Shown in pieces: positions 38,597 to 47,321 of a stretch of 64,000 nt of DNA. The notes under the pieces are model-generated. The model was not told where the DNA came from. It made no database searches and saw nothing but the letters and a program-made list of their open reading frames with translations. Both the position numbers and the translations under genes were made by a program. Origin of the DNA: Candidatus Cryptobacteroides excrementipullorum (GTDB taxonomy: Bacteria; Bacteroidota; Bacteroidia; Bacteroidales; UBA932). The stretch spans positions 1 to 64,000 of the forward strand of contig JADILZ010000009.1 in assembly GCA_017695065.1 (NCBI GenBank). The letters run 5' to 3'. The stretch's first letter is position 1. Each line of letters starts with the position of its first letter.

Positions 38597-39808
38597 TCAA
38601 AGGTTATCTTTCAACAGTCCTGACAGCAGGACGACCCCGTCACGGATCTTTTCCCTGGACATGAAGGAGAAGTTCATTCTCATGGTGTTCAGCCCGTCAT
38701 GTCCCGGAGAGCGATGTCCGCTAATCCACTGTGTGTTGAAGAAGGCTCCTGCCACGTAGGCCACCCCGTTCCGCAGAGCCGTGTCGTAAAACGCCACTGA
38801 GTCAAATGTTTCCGGCAGCGTCAGGAAAAGGAAAAGCCCTCCTTCCGGGTGTGTCCAGGTGACCTGTGACGGCATGTGTTCCGAGAGCATCGAGAGCATC
38901 AGGTCCCTCTTGTCGCGGTACAGGGCGATACTCTTCTCCAGGTTCCTGTCCAGCAGACCTGATGAAAGGAATTCCGCGGCGACATACTGGTCGAACACCG
39001 GAGGACAGAGATCCAGAGACTGTTTGCACACGTATATCCTGTCCAGCAACTCAGGGTTTCCGAATATCCACCCGAGACGGAACCCGGGGGCCATTATCTT
39101 TGAGAACGACCCCAGATGAAGGACAACATCAGGGTCTATCGAGTACATCGTCGGCACCTGGTCTCCCTCATACCTCAGTTCCCTGTACGGGCTGTCCTCC
39201 ACTATCACGAATCCGTATCTTCTGGCCAGTTCCACCAGTATCCTTCTCTCTTCCAGGGACAATGTCTCTCCCGAAGGGTTCTGGAAGTCAGGAATCATGT
39301 ACAGGAACTTTATCTTCTTGCCTTCGGACAATGCCGCCCCGATGGCTTCCGTATATGCTGCACGGAACTTTTCCGGGTCAGGGTCATGCGCGATGCCGCG
39401 GATATCCGCCCTGTAGGAACTGAATGACTGGAGAGCCCCGAGGTAGGACGGGTTGGAAGTCAGGATTACATCTCCCGGATCAACCATGATGCGGGTGCAC
39501 ACGTCGATGCCCTGCTGTGAGGAGGATGTTATCTGGATCCGTTCCATGGGGACCCCGTAGCGTGCGGAGAGGGCCATGCGCAGTTCCGTGACACCCTGTG
39601 TGGCTCCGTACTGGAAGGCCTGTCCGCCGTATCTGTCTGTTACATCGGACATTATCCTCTTGAAGGTGTCAAGTGGGAATGTCTCTGCGCTCGGGTATCC
39701 GCCTGCAAACGAGTATATCGAGTTCAGGTCCACCTTCTTGAATATGTCCCTCACCGGGGAACGGAAGAAAGACCCGGTATCTGCAGAGAATAAGTCGCTG
39801 TATGCCAT
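38597..39808 (-). CDS. PLP-dependent aminotransferase, probable succinyl-diaminopimelate aminotransferase role
   Basis: The 403-residue product is a class I/II PLP aminotransferase of the LysN/MocR-like branch, without a DNA-binding domain. The PLP lysine is about residue 237 (SFSKIMAPGFRLGW), with SNPSYLGAL (about 118-126) and DFQNPSG (about 174-180) also present. By sequence it looks like a 2-aminoadipate or aromatic aminotransferase. Because it lies between dapD and dapF it most likely supplies the DapC reaction (N-succinyl-2-amino-6-ketopimelate). It does not look like DapL. This role is inferred from context. Confidence 0.8.
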   Translation of the reverse strand: MAYSDLFSADTGSFFRSPVRDIFKKVDLNSIYSFAGGYPSAETFPLDTFKRIMSDVTDRYGGQAFQYGATQGVTELRMALSARYGVPMERIQITSSSQQGIDVCTRIMVDPGDVILTSNPSYLGALQSFSSYRADIRGIAHDPDPEKFRAAYTEAIGAALSEGKKIKFLYMIPDFQNPSGETLSLEERRILVELARRYGFVIVEDSPYRELRYEGDQVPTMYSIDPDVVLHLGSFSKIMAPGFRLGWIFGNPELLDRIYVCKQSLDLCPPVFDQYVAAEFLSSGLLDRNLEKSIALYRDKRDLMLSMLSEHMPSQVTWTHPEGGLFLFLTLPETFDSVAFYDTALRNGVAYVAGAFFNTQWISGHRSPGHDGLNTMRMNFSFMSREKIRDGVVLLSGLLKDNL

Positions 39809-39842
39809 TTGAATATTTCTTGAACAAATTCCGACATTGGAA

Positions 39843-40625
39843 TCAGTCCCTGAGGACCGATTCCAATGTCACTGACCCGTCTGTCTTGCTGTCACGGTAT
39901 TTCACGATGACAGGAGTATATAGATGAATGCCCTTGTCCATGCCCGGCCCCTTTGATACGGGCCTGCTCCCTGCCACGACCACGGCTCCGGCAGGTACAA
40001 CCATCTGCCCGTTTCCGTCAGCCTTGATGAATTCACCTGTAGTGGCATCGAAAATGGCTGTAGATGAGTTGATTATCACTCCGGTGCCTATTACGGCGTT
40101 TTCCCGGACGATTGTCCCTTCGTAAATTCCGCAGTTTCCTCCGATGAATACATTGTCTTCAATGATCACTGGGAGTGCGCCTACCGGTTCGAGGACCCCT
40201 CCGAGCTGGGATGCAGCGGAAAGATGCACATGCTTGCCGACCTGTGCGCAGGAGCCCACCAGGGCGTGCGAGTCGATCATTGTGTCAGAGTCCACGTATG
40301 CTCCTATGTTGATATACGAAGGGGGCATCACTATGACTGACGGGGCGAGATACGCCCCTGTGCGTATCGCACTGCCTCCCGGGACGATACGCACCTTGTC
40401 ATCTATGGTGAACCTGCGCACCGGTATGGTATCCTTGTCGAAAAACGAGAATCCGCCCTGCGACATGTCTCTCATCTGCCCGTAGCGGAATCCGCTGAGT
40501 ATCACTTCTTTTATCCAGGTATTGACTTTCCATTCCCCGTCTTTTTTCTCTGCCACCCTGATTTCTCCCTTTTCAAGAGCCTGGCAGACCTCGTGGAATT
40601 TCCGGAGTTCTGTATTTGAGTCCAT
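39843..40625 (-). CDS. dapD: Tetrahydrodipicolinate N-succinyltransferase
   Basis: The 260-residue product has a helical N-terminal domain and then the left-handed beta-helix made of hexapeptide repeats (about 95-215), with the family segments [20 protein letters not shown], [18 protein letters not shown] and [14 protein letters not shown]. It succinylates tetrahydrodipicolinate, the entry step of the succinylase branch. It follows dapA by 93 bp and precedes the aminotransferase by 34 bp. Confidence 0.93.
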   Translation of the reverse strand: MDSNTELRKFHEVCQALEKGEIRVAEKKDGEWKVNTWIKEVILSGFRYGQMRDMSQGGFSFFDKDTIPVRRFTIDDKVRIVPGGSAIRTGAYLAPSVIVMPPSYINIGAYVDSDTMIDSHALVGSCAQVGKHVHLSAASQLGGVLEPVGALPVIIEDNVFIGGNCGIYEGTIVRENAVIGTGVIINSSTAIFDATTGEFIKADGNGQMVVPAGAVVVAGSRPVSKGPGMDKGIHLYTPVIVKYRDSKTDGSVTLESVLRD

Positions 40626-40657
40626 GTTGTTTATTGTCTTTATGGTTTTAAGATATC

Positions 40658-40688
40658 CTCCGGCTGCGGGCCAAGCCCTTCGCCGGAG
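40658..40688 (-). other. Intercistronic hairpin between dapA and dapD
   Basis: CTCCGGC pairs with GCCGGAG, enclosing a smaller GGGC/GCCC stem. There is no U-run, so it is more likely a stabilising or processing structure than a terminator. A similar sequence occurs at 38561-38592. Confidence 0.5.
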
Positions 40689-40718
40689 ATGACTGCTGTG
40701 TCCTGTCCTTGCGCTCCT

Positions 40719-41597
40719 CTACAGCCCCAGTTCTGCCACTGTCTTCCGCATGAGGGCGTATGTCTTTTCTGACGCAGGGACCAGAGGCAGGCGCAGTTCG
40801 TTGGAAATCAGGCCCATGGCAGCGAGGGCCGCTTTGGCTGGGATAGGATTGCTTTCCACGAAACAGTTTCTGAAAAGCGGTGTGAGCCTGTGGTGCAGCC
40901 TGCGTGCCGTGTCCATGTCATCGCGCATCAGGGCCTCTGCAAGCTCCACCATGAGCCTCGGGGCCACGTTGGATGCGACGCTTATGATGCCTGCCGCTCC
41001 TGTCGCCATGAGGGGGAGGGTCTCGTCATCGTTCCCGCTCAGTACAGAGAATCCCTCCGGTGCGTTGCGTATGATCTCGGAGATCTGTGCATAGTTCCCG
41101 GATGCTTCCTTGACTGCCACTATGTTTTCTATTTCGGCAAGGCGGAGTGTGGTCTCTGCCAGCAGGTTGGCTCCTGTGCGTCCGGGGACGTTGTACAGTA
41201 CCAGCGGCTTGTCGGTGGAGTCAGCCACGGCCTTGAAGTATTCGTACATGCCCTGCTGTGTTGGCTTGTTGTAATAAGGCACAACTATCAGGAAGGCGTC
41301 TGCTCCGTGCGGTTCAAGCAGCTTTATGCTCCGGACTGTCTGTGCCAGCGAGTTGGTCCCGCCTCCGGCTATCACTTTCCTGCCTCCGCAGTGTTCTCTG
41401 GTAAGCTCCAGCAGCTTTATCCTTTCCTGTTCATCCAGGCATGGTGTCTCTCCTGTGGTGCCGAGCGGCACGAGGAAATGTATCCCGGCGTCTGTCTGCC
41501 TTTTCAACAGTGCCACGAATGCATCATAATCCACGTTCCCGTCCCGGAATGGTGTGATGAGTGCTGTACCGCACCCTCTGAAACTGATGCTTTTCAT
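40719..41597 (-). CDS. dapA: 4-hydroxy-tetrahydrodipicolinate synthase
   Basis: The 292-residue product is a TIM-barrel aldolase with GTTGET (46-51), the catalytic Tyr about 135 (LYNVPGRTG) and the Schiff-base Lys about 163 (AVKEASG). It condenses pyruvate with aspartate semialdehyde. It starts three bases after dapB ends. Confidence 0.95.
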   Translation of the reverse strand: MKSISFRGCGTALITPFRDGNVDYDAFVALLKRQTDAGIHFLVPLGTTGETPCLDEQERIKLLELTREHCGGRKVIAGGGTNSLAQTVRSIKLLEPHGADAFLIVVPYYNKPTQQGMYEYFKAVADSTDKPLVLYNVPGRTGANLLAETTLRLAEIENIVAVKEASGNYAQISEIIRNAPEGFSVLSGNDDETLPLMATGAAGIISVASNVAPRLMVELAEALMRDDMDTARRLHHRLTPLFRNCFVESNPIPAKAALAAMGLISNELRLPLVPASEKTYALMRKTVAELGL

Positions 41598-41600
41598 TTT

Positions 41601-42284
41601 CTATTCGGCTTTGAATATAATGTCCTTGAAGTCATGCACCCCTGTGAGTCCGGCTGTACGGACGGCCGCTTCAACGGCCCCTTCCGCGAACCCTTCGCGG
41701 GAGAACGCCTCATGTGTGAGGGTGATACGGTCGTTCGTCCCCTCGAACCCGATGGAGTGTATCCCTGGTATCTCCCCGCACCTGACAGACGCGATGTCTG
41801 TCCTGACGCCCATGTTCCTGTCGATTATTTCAGCCAGGCTCCTGGCCGTCCCGCTCGGAGAGTCGAGCTTGTGGCAGTGGTGCTTCTCCACAATATATGG
41901 GCTGTACCCGCCTGTGCCGGCCGTCATCCTGGAAATGAAGTCGGTGACAGCAAAGAAGATATTGACCCCGATGGAGAAGTTGGATGCATAAATCATCGTA
42001 GTCCCGCATTTCTCGAAGTATGCCTTGACCTCGTCCCTTATGTCGTCCCAGCCGGTAGTCCCTATCACCACGGCCTTGAAGTTCTCCGCCAGGAACCTGT
42101 AGTTTTCCCGTATTGCCGCCGGGGTGGTGAAGTCTATGCATACGCATTCCTTTGCCACCGCGGTGTCGAATGTCCTGATATCTTCGCTTTTCCCGGCGCA
42201 GACGATGCCTCTGCGTATGAGGACAGCCTCTACCATGCGGCCCATCTTTCCGTAACCGCTGATTACTGCTTTGATATTGCTCAT
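41601..42284 (-). CDS. dapB: 4-hydroxy-tetrahydrodipicolinate reductase
   Basis: The 227-residue product is short for the family (commonly 240-270). It has the N-terminal dinucleotide site SGYGKMGRM (about 9-17) and the catalytic motif EKHHCHKLDSPSGTA (about 140-154). It makes tetrahydrodipicolinate with NAD(P)H. It is tightly packed between lysC (15 bp) and dapA (3 bp). Confidence 0.94.
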   Translation of the reverse strand: MSNIKAVISGYGKMGRMVEAVLIRRGIVCAGKSEDIRTFDTAVAKECVCIDFTTPAAIRENYRFLAENFKAVVIGTTGWDDIRDEVKAYFEKCGTTMIYASNFSIGVNIFFAVTDFISRMTAGTGGYSPYIVEKHHCHKLDSPSGTARSLAEIIDRNMGVRTDIASVRCGEIPGIHSIGFEGTNDRITLTHEAFSREGFAEGAVEAAVRTAGLTGVHDFKDIIFKAE

Positions 42285-42299
42285 GTCTTTTCTCTCTCC

Positions 42300-43661
42300 T
42301 TATTCCTTTGTCTCGAACAGATAATGGTGGATTTCCTGCATCACGGTGTCCAGCGCGCTCTTGTCGATTACGAAACTTATGTTCACATAGGACGCCCCCT
42401 GGGAGATCATGTATATCTTGCAGTCACGCAGCGGGGCGAAAGTGTTCTTCAGCATCCCCTTGAGGTTGACGATATTCTTGCCGATCACGGAAATCTGCGA
42501 CTTGTCGTTGTCCACGATCACGTCAGCGAATTCTGAGAGCTGGCGCACGACCTTGCCGATGTCCTGGCTTGAGTCCACTGTCACGGAGATGTTGGCCTCG
42601 GATGTGCTGATGAGGTCCACGGACACCTTGTTCTCACTGAATATCTCAAAGACTTTCTTAAGGAAGCCGGATACGTTTATCATCTTGGTGGAGAAGATGT
42701 TGATGACATTTATGTTTTCCTTGCAGGAGATCGATTTCACTCCGTCCTCGATGAATGAGCTCTGCAGTATGGCAGTGCCTTTCCCTTCAGGGTTCATCGA
42801 GTTAAGCACGTACAGGGGTATGTTTTTCTTCACTGCCGGCTCGATTGTCAGCGGGTGGAGTACCTTCGCCCCGAAATGTGCCATTTCCGCAGCTTCCTCG
42901 AATGATATCCTGTCCAGGCACTTCGTGTTCTTCACCCTTCTCGGGTCAGCGGTGCGGACTCCGTCCACGTCGGTCCATATCTCGATGCGTGAGGCGTCTA
43001 TGGCCATGCCGATGAGGGATGCGGAGTAGTCCGAGCCGCCTCTGCCGAGCACTGTAGGCTCTCCGTCAGCCGTGGCCGACACGAATCCCTGGGTGATGAC
43101 TGCATCGTTGCCTTTGAAGGCCTTCTCCACGATGCCAGGTGTGCGGCTGGCTATCTCGTCGCTTACAGGCTCTCCCTTGAGGTAGTCCCGGGATGTTATT
43201 ATCATATCCCGCGCGTCCATGTATCCGGTCATTATCCCTCTGGCATTCATTGCATGGCAGATGATGTTGGATGAGAGGTACTCCCCGTTGGAGATTATCA
43301 CTGCCTTGCTCCTGTCGGACAGCTCCCCGAGCGCGCATACCGCATTGACGAATGCGGTGAGCTTGTCGCAGATGACGTTCACTTTCTCGCATGCGGTCAT
43401 GCAGAGTTCCGGGCTTTCTTTCATGAGCTCCTGTGCCAGGGTTATGTGCCTTGCCCTGAGCTGGCCCAGGAGGTTGTCCACCTCGGCCGTGTCTTTTGAT
43501 GCTGCCGCGTCGGAGAGCTTGTACAGCAGGTCTGTCACTTTAGACAGTGCGGATACCACTACGACAGGCTTTTCCTGCAGTCTCCCGCGTATGATTTCGA
43601 TTGCACGTGTGATGGCTTCACAGTTGGCGACTGATGTGCCGCCGAATTTCATTACTATCAT
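42300..43661 (-). CDS. lysC: Aspartate kinase (monofunctional)
   Basis: From the ATG at 43661 the product has 453 residues. It opens with MKFGGTSVAN, contains the kinase site GRGGSDYSASLIG (about 226-238) and ends with two ACT domains (about 310-450) that usually bind lysine or threonine for feedback inhibition. The upstream part of the open frame to 43823 is low in protein character and is excluded. It lies 158 bp after the M20 gene and before dapB. No aspartate semialdehyde dehydrogenase is in the window. Confidence 0.94.
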   Translation of the reverse strand: MIVMKFGGTSVANCEAITRAIEIIRGRLQEKPVVVVSALSKVTDLLYKLSDAAASKDTAEVDNLLGQLRARHITLAQELMKESPELCMTACEKVNVICDKLTAFVNAVCALGELSDRSKAVIISNGEYLSSNIICHAMNARGIMTGYMDARDMIITSRDYLKGEPVSDEIASRTPGIVEKAFKGNDAVITQGFVSATADGEPTVLGRGGSDYSASLIGMAIDASRIEIWTDVDGVRTADPRRVKNTKCLDRISFEEAAEMAHFGAKVLHPLTIEPAVKKNIPLYVLNSMNPEGKGTAILQSSFIEDGVKSISCKENINVINIFSTKMINVSGFLKKVFEIFSENKVSVDLISTSEANISVTVDSSQDIGKVVRQLSEFADVIVDNDKSQISVIGKNIVNLKGMLKNTFAPLRDCKIYMISQGASYVNISFVIDKSALDTVMQEIHHYLFETKE

Positions 43662-43819
43662 ATATTCGTTCTTTTTACTCTTCTGTCCATGTATTTGCCG
43701 GCTTTGTGCCGGTTTCCTGTCCCGGACATCCCTGCGTCCGGCTTTCCCCTGGCCTTTTCCTGTCATGCCCGGCATATCATTCCCGCTCCCGGGCCATAGT
43801 CCGGAAGCGGAGCCGGGTA

Positions 43820-44872
43820 TCACTTTCGTCTCCCCAGTTCTTCAAACATGCGGACATAGTTCTCTGCCGCTGTGCGTATGTCGCTGAGCCTTATGAATTC
43901 CCGTGATGTATGCGCTACAAGTATCGAGCCTGGACCGCACAGTATCTTCTCCTGGAAGTTGCTCAGCTGCGGGGCATCGCTTCCGAATGACACCGTGGCT
44001 GTTTCAAACCCGTCCAGTGTCAGGTAGCGCATCGGGGTGTCTCCTCCGAAGGACTCTATCTGCACATCGTCTGTCTTCCATGAGTCGAGTGTACGGCATA
44101 CGGCCCCGTCGCTCTCGAATGTGGTGCGGAAATACAGCCTGAAGCTGAGGGACGGGCTGAGGATGTTCTGCGGGTTGTCGCTTGTGAGTTTTCCAACATT
44201 CCAGGTGGTCTTCCCCAGAATCGGGTCTTCGGGAAACTCCGTGGTCCTCAGCCTGTTCATGAAGTCCACGAATTTCTCCACCGCACTCTCCCCGTACTGC
44301 GGGTATCCGGAGTGGAAGCTCTTCCCCCTGATGGTGATGCCGAACGACTTGGTGCCTTTGCTTGCGGAGACCATGCGGTTGTCCGTCGGTTCCCCTACTA
44401 TAACGGTCCTGCCTCCGGGATGGGCGGTGCGGAAACTCCTGGCCCCGAACGACCCTGTCTCCTCGCCTGCGAGAAGAAGCAGTCCGAACCCGTCATAGCC
44501 TCTCTTCTCCAGTTCCCGGCAGGCGCAGTACATGGCGAAGATCTGTCCTTTTGCATCGCAGCTTCCGCGTCCTTTGATTATAAGGTCTCCCTTGTATCCT
44601 GAAGCTTCGTCCGGAGAAACGGCTGTACCGTCCTCTCTGCATACGGATGGCCCTATGTACGGAGGTACCGTGTCCAGGTGCGAACAGAACACGATGTCAG
44701 GCCTGCCCCAGCCAAGGAGCAGGTTCACTGTTCCGTCCCCTACTTCGTACTCCGATACAGAGCATCTGTCTGTGGGGAGTGTCTCTGCCAGGAAGCCGGC
44801 GAACCCCCTCTCCCGGGAGGAGGTGGAGTCGATGCCGAGCATCTGCAGGAAAAGGTTCAAATCAATATCCAT
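43820..44872 (-). CDS. M20-family metallopeptidase (ArgE/DapE-like)
   Basis: From the ATG at 44872 the product has 350 residues. Metal and catalytic motifs are VFCSHLDTVPP (first His and Asp), KGRGSCDAKGQ (bridging Asp), LAGEETGSFGAR (catalytic and metal Glu) and a closing LVAHTSREF His. The family includes succinyl-diaminopimelate desuccinylase and acetylornithine deacetylase. As first gene of a lysine operon with dapD it is best read as the DapE function, though by sequence it could be ArgE-like. The start at 44872 fits the promoter better than the TTG at 44890, which would be at the transcription start itself. Confidence 0.85.
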   Translation of the reverse strand: MDIDLNLFLQMLGIDSTSSRERGFAGFLAETLPTDRCSVSEYEVGDGTVNLLLGWGRPDIVFCSHLDTVPPYIGPSVCREDGTAVSPDEASGYKGDLIIKGRGSCDAKGQIFAMYCACRELEKRGYDGFGLLLLAGEETGSFGARSFRTAHPGGRTVIVGEPTDNRMVSASKGTKSFGITIRGKSFHSGYPQYGESAVEKFVDFMNRLRTTEFPEDPILGKTTWNVGKLTSDNPQNILSPSLSFRLYFRTTFESDGAVCRTLDSWKTDDVQIESFGGDTPMRYLTLDGFETATVSFGSDAPQLSNFQEKILCGPGSILVAHTSREFIRLSDIRTAAENYVRMFEELGRRK

Positions 44873-44896
44873 CAGCCTGTAATTCTCCAAATCCTA

Positions 44897-44926
44897 CAAA
44901 AATATTTATAATTGTTGAAGAAGCAA
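44897..44926 (-). promoter_or_regulatory. Predicted promoter of the lysine/diaminopimelate operon
   Basis: TTG (complement of 44924-44926), 19 nt and TATTTTTG (complement of 44897-44904) match the consensus. The start would be near 44890, giving a leader of about 18 nt, too short for a lysine riboswitch. Confidence 0.7.
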
Positions 44927-45162
44927 GCGGTCTGACGGATTTTTGAATGCTCATTTTAGGCACTTATGTGGCCAAGTCTCTTGGAGGGGCAGGACAACCG
45001 GCTGATTGTTGTTTAGTGCAATGTTTTGATTATCAATGATATTGTCTAAAAGATGCTCTCCAGGTCCCATTTTAGGGGATGGGACTGGGAGAGTGTGTTG
45101 TTCTGCAAATGATTGATTGTGAGGATAATATTCGAAAGGTGTTTCCGCAGGTTAATTTGCCC
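44927..45162. other. Intergenic region with one imperfect hairpin
   Basis: The 236-bp stretch between the lysine operon promoter and the blaR1 stop holds no credible gene. A stem of GTCCCAT/ATGGGAC, extended imperfectly by CTCC/GGAG, spans about 45058-45095 and could act as the blaR1 terminator, although it is about 70 bp from the stop and has only a weak U-run. Nothing else is evident. Confidence 0.4.
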
Positions 45163-46440
45163 TCAGTCCGGATGCACATCCGTTGGGTGCGCCTCCGTTG
45201 TCTGTTCTGTCATGTTCTCCAGGTTACTGTATCGTATCCTGTTGGCAGTGGTTATTCTTAAGATCTCCTTTATGTCCGTGATGAATCCTGCAGTTACATT
45301 CCCGGAGACGACTATCTGTACTGTCCGGTCTTCTTCGGAGGATGTTTTTGATTCTATTATTCCTTGCAATTCATCCAGGGTGCAGTGCTGCCCGTCAACG
45401 GAGATGTCTGTGGTGCCGTTGTTTTCAGTCACTTTGATTACAATGCATGAGTCTTCAGCATGGACGGGGACAGCTAGGGCGGCAGTATCTTTTGCAGGCG
45501 ATACCAGCAGTTCAGCCTTTAGTCTGGCCTGACTCCTTGCTCCGCATCCGAATATGAGGAGCGCGGCTGTGAAAATCGGGAGCGCAGCAGCCGGCCTTAG
45601 CCAGGCATGGTGGCCGTGAGGGGTGTTTGTCATCATTATAAAGCGTTTTGAAGTGATTCTGTTGCCAAGTCCGCAGGACATGTCCGGACAGTGGCCGAAG
45701 ATCTGCCTCAATATGGCTGTCCGGTATTCTGTCAGGCCTGCCCCGGTGCTGAGGACATCCATGTCCGCCTCCCATTCATGAACTTCTGCAAGGTCTTTCT
45801 CCGCCATCCAGAAGAACGGGTTTGTCCACAGGGCCGATCTCAGGGCCGCCATGACGAGTTTCTCGCACGAGTGGCGGTGCCTGATGTGGCTTGCCTCGTG
45901 GGCTATGACCATGTCAAGTTCCGCTTCAGTGTATCCGGAACCTGTACCTATAAATATTGTGTCCAGGAACGAGAACGGGGACTTGATGTCAGGCCCTTCA
46001 GCAAGCAGGTATTCCTGGCGGCGTGTCACCCTGCATCTCCTTTGCAGACGGAGCAGTCTGAGTGTGTTGTAGACCATAAGAAGTAGCATCAAGGCTGAGA
46101 CAGAGGTGTAAAGGATTTTTATGACAGCCGGTATTGTACCGTCTTGCCATGATGTGCCGGTACCGGTTTCTTCAGCTTCGGACAGCTGCTCATCGGGGGG
46201 CAGTCCTGCTGCGCGGTTATGCATATGGACTTCCAGCGCTGCCACCAATGCAGGGGATTCTGTATCAGGGCTGTAAACAGGGATGTCCAGCGCCGGGATT
46301 ACAGCTGAAGCAGTCATGGCCGTCAGGATGTACATCCGGCATATTCTGTATCCGGTCTTGCCGGATATGAGCCATCTGTACAGCGCCAGGAAAAGCCCGC
46401 TGCAGACTGTCACTTCGATGATGTATTCCAGTGCATCCAT
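45163..46440 (-). CDS. BlaR1/MecR1-type M56 metalloprotease sensor with ExbD-like C-terminus
   Basis: The 425-residue product has about four membrane segments and the gluzincin motif HEASH (residues 181-185) with the downstream Glu-containing HEWEAD. This is the M56 protease domain that cleaves the BlaI repressor on signalling. In place of a penicillin-binding sensor, the periplasmic C-terminus (about 330-415) has a strand pattern like ExbD/TolR (DISVDGQHCTLDEL, then VQIVVSGNVTAGFITDI). The signal is therefore unlikely to be a beta-lactam. It starts 11 bp after blaI ends. Confidence 0.82.
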   Translation of the reverse strand: MDALEYIIEVTVCSGLFLALYRWLISGKTGYRICRMYILTAMTASAVIPALDIPVYSPDTESPALVAALEVHMHNRAAGLPPDEQLSEAEETGTGTSWQDGTIPAVIKILYTSVSALMLLLMVYNTLRLLRLQRRCRVTRRQEYLLAEGPDIKSPFSFLDTIFIGTGSGYTEAELDMVIAHEASHIRHRHSCEKLVMAALRSALWTNPFFWMAEKDLAEVHEWEADMDVLSTGAGLTEYRTAILRQIFGHCPDMSCGLGNRITSKRFIMMTNTPHGHHAWLRPAAALPIFTAALLIFGCGARSQARLKAELLVSPAKDTAALAVPVHAEDSCIVIKVTENNGTTDISVDGQHCTLDELQGIIESKTSSEEDRTVQIVVSGNVTAGFITDIKEILRITTANRIRYSNLENMTEQTTEAHPTDVHPD

Positions 46441-46451
46441 GATGATGTGTC

Positions 46452-46844
46452 CTATGTGGTATGCCTGTCTTTTTCCAGGATTTCCATGATACGGCCTGTC
46501 TCTTCCATGGAGATGGATTTCTGCGAGGAGAAGAAACTGACCATGCGGCTCAGCGAGCCGTCGAAGAATCTGTCCAGCACACTGTGCATGTATGTCTTCG
46601 TATATTCGTCCTTTGAGACGAGGGGAAAATATTCGTGAGTCCTTCCGTATGCCTTGTGCGAGACAAACCCTTTGGTCTCGAGGATCCTGACGATGGTGGA
46701 TACAGTGTTGTATGCCGGTTTCGGGTCCGGAAGTTCATCAATTATTCCGTGGACCAGTGTCCTGCCGCGTTTCCAGATTATCTGCATGATTTCCAGTTCG
46801 GCTTTTGTGAGTTCCTGAGGTCTGTCATTGGTTTTTCTGGCCAT
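46452..46844 (-). CDS. BlaI/MecI/CopY-family repressor
   Basis: The 130-residue product has the winged helix with LTKAELEIMQIIWKRG at the start and PAYNTVSTIVRILETKGFVSHKAYGRTHEYFPL (about 43-75), followed by the C-terminal dimerisation helices. It should repress its own operon and be inactivated by the linked M56 protease. Two operator-like dyads overlap its promoter. No beta-lactamase gene is in the vicinity. Confidence 0.92.
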   Translation of the reverse strand: MARKTNDRPQELTKAELEIMQIIWKRGRTLVHGIIDELPDPKPAYNTVSTIVRILETKGFVSHKAYGRTHEYFPLVSKDEYTKTYMHSVLDRFFDGSLSRMVSFFSSQKSISMEETGRIMEILEKDRHTT

Positions 46845-46873
46845 CTCAAAATATTGTTGTCATTATCCGGAAG

Positions 46874-46916
46874 CAAATATAACTAATTTTTTAGAAATAC
46901 AACTAAAATTTTAGTT
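46874..46916 (-). promoter_or_regulatory. blaI-blaR1 promoter with two tandem operators
   Basis: TTG (complement of 46900-46902), 18 nt and TATATTTG (complement of 46874-46881) form the promoter. Two dyads of the form CTAA-N4-TTAG, at 46883-46894 and 46903-46914, lie within it. Their starts are exactly 20 bp apart, so two dimers would bind on one face of the helix. The second is the core of a 16-bp perfect palindrome (46901-46916). Confidence 0.7.
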
Positions 46917-46925
46917 AAATAATAT

Positions 46926-46967
46926 GAATTCGATGAATTTAATTCATTAAATTACATCGAATTACCT
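46926..46967. repeat. 42-bp near-palindromic repeat, copy 2 (inverted)
   Basis: This is the exact reverse complement of 22702-22743. It sits immediately upstream of the blaI operators and next to the GC-rich repeat region, mirroring the company of copy 1. Confidence 0.8.
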
Positions 46968-47321
46968 ATTAAGGAGCAGGGCTGTGGCCTGTGACAGGTC
47001 CCCCGGCGAGGGGGAAGGAAGGGGGTGGCGCCCCTTAACAAGGGGCTGTCACGAAGTGACTGGGGATTAAGATGGGAAGGCCCTTCAGGGCCGCACCGGA
47101 GCGTCAGCGAGGTTTCCGGAAGGAAACAGAGCAGCGCAGGTGCCGGCGGAGCTTAGCGGAGCCGCATGCCCCACCGGGGTTGTCACCGCAGGTGACTGGG
47201 GTGGACAGACAGGATTTCTGGAAGAAATCCTTAACGAAATCCTTGTCCCGGCATGACCGGGGGCCTCTGACCTGGGGTGGGGCCCGGTATGATTTGCCCT
47301 TTATAAGGACTTATGTGAAAG
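46968..47321. repeat. Gene-free, repeat-rich GC stretch
   Basis: The stretch contains the 21-bp CCCCTT..AAGGGGCTGTCA repeat (47031-47051), shared with 22642-22662. It also has two TGTCAC-n-GTGACTGGGG hairpins (47047-47065 and 47181-47201), a GGATTTCT/AGAAATCC stem (47212-47230) and several GGGCC-type dyads. An open frame across it on the plus strand has no protein character. The pattern suggests debris of a small non-autonomous repeat family. No transposase or target-site duplication was identified. Confidence 0.6.

Noticed and set aside
40890..42536. Long open frame (548 codons) on the plus strand
   Set aside because: It is antisense to dapA, dapB and lysC, which are certain genes. Its composition (many His, Val, Cys and Pro without motifs) is that of a mirror frame in GC-rich coding DNA.
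44872..44926. Lysine riboswitch before the lysine operon
   Set aside because: The predicted promoter leaves a leader of only about 18 nt, and no lysine-riboswitch structure is visible.
46926..46967. BlaI operator role for the 42-bp palindrome
   Set aside because: The same sequence occurs near 22.7 kb without any BlaI-type gene and lacks the CTAA-N4-TTAG pattern.
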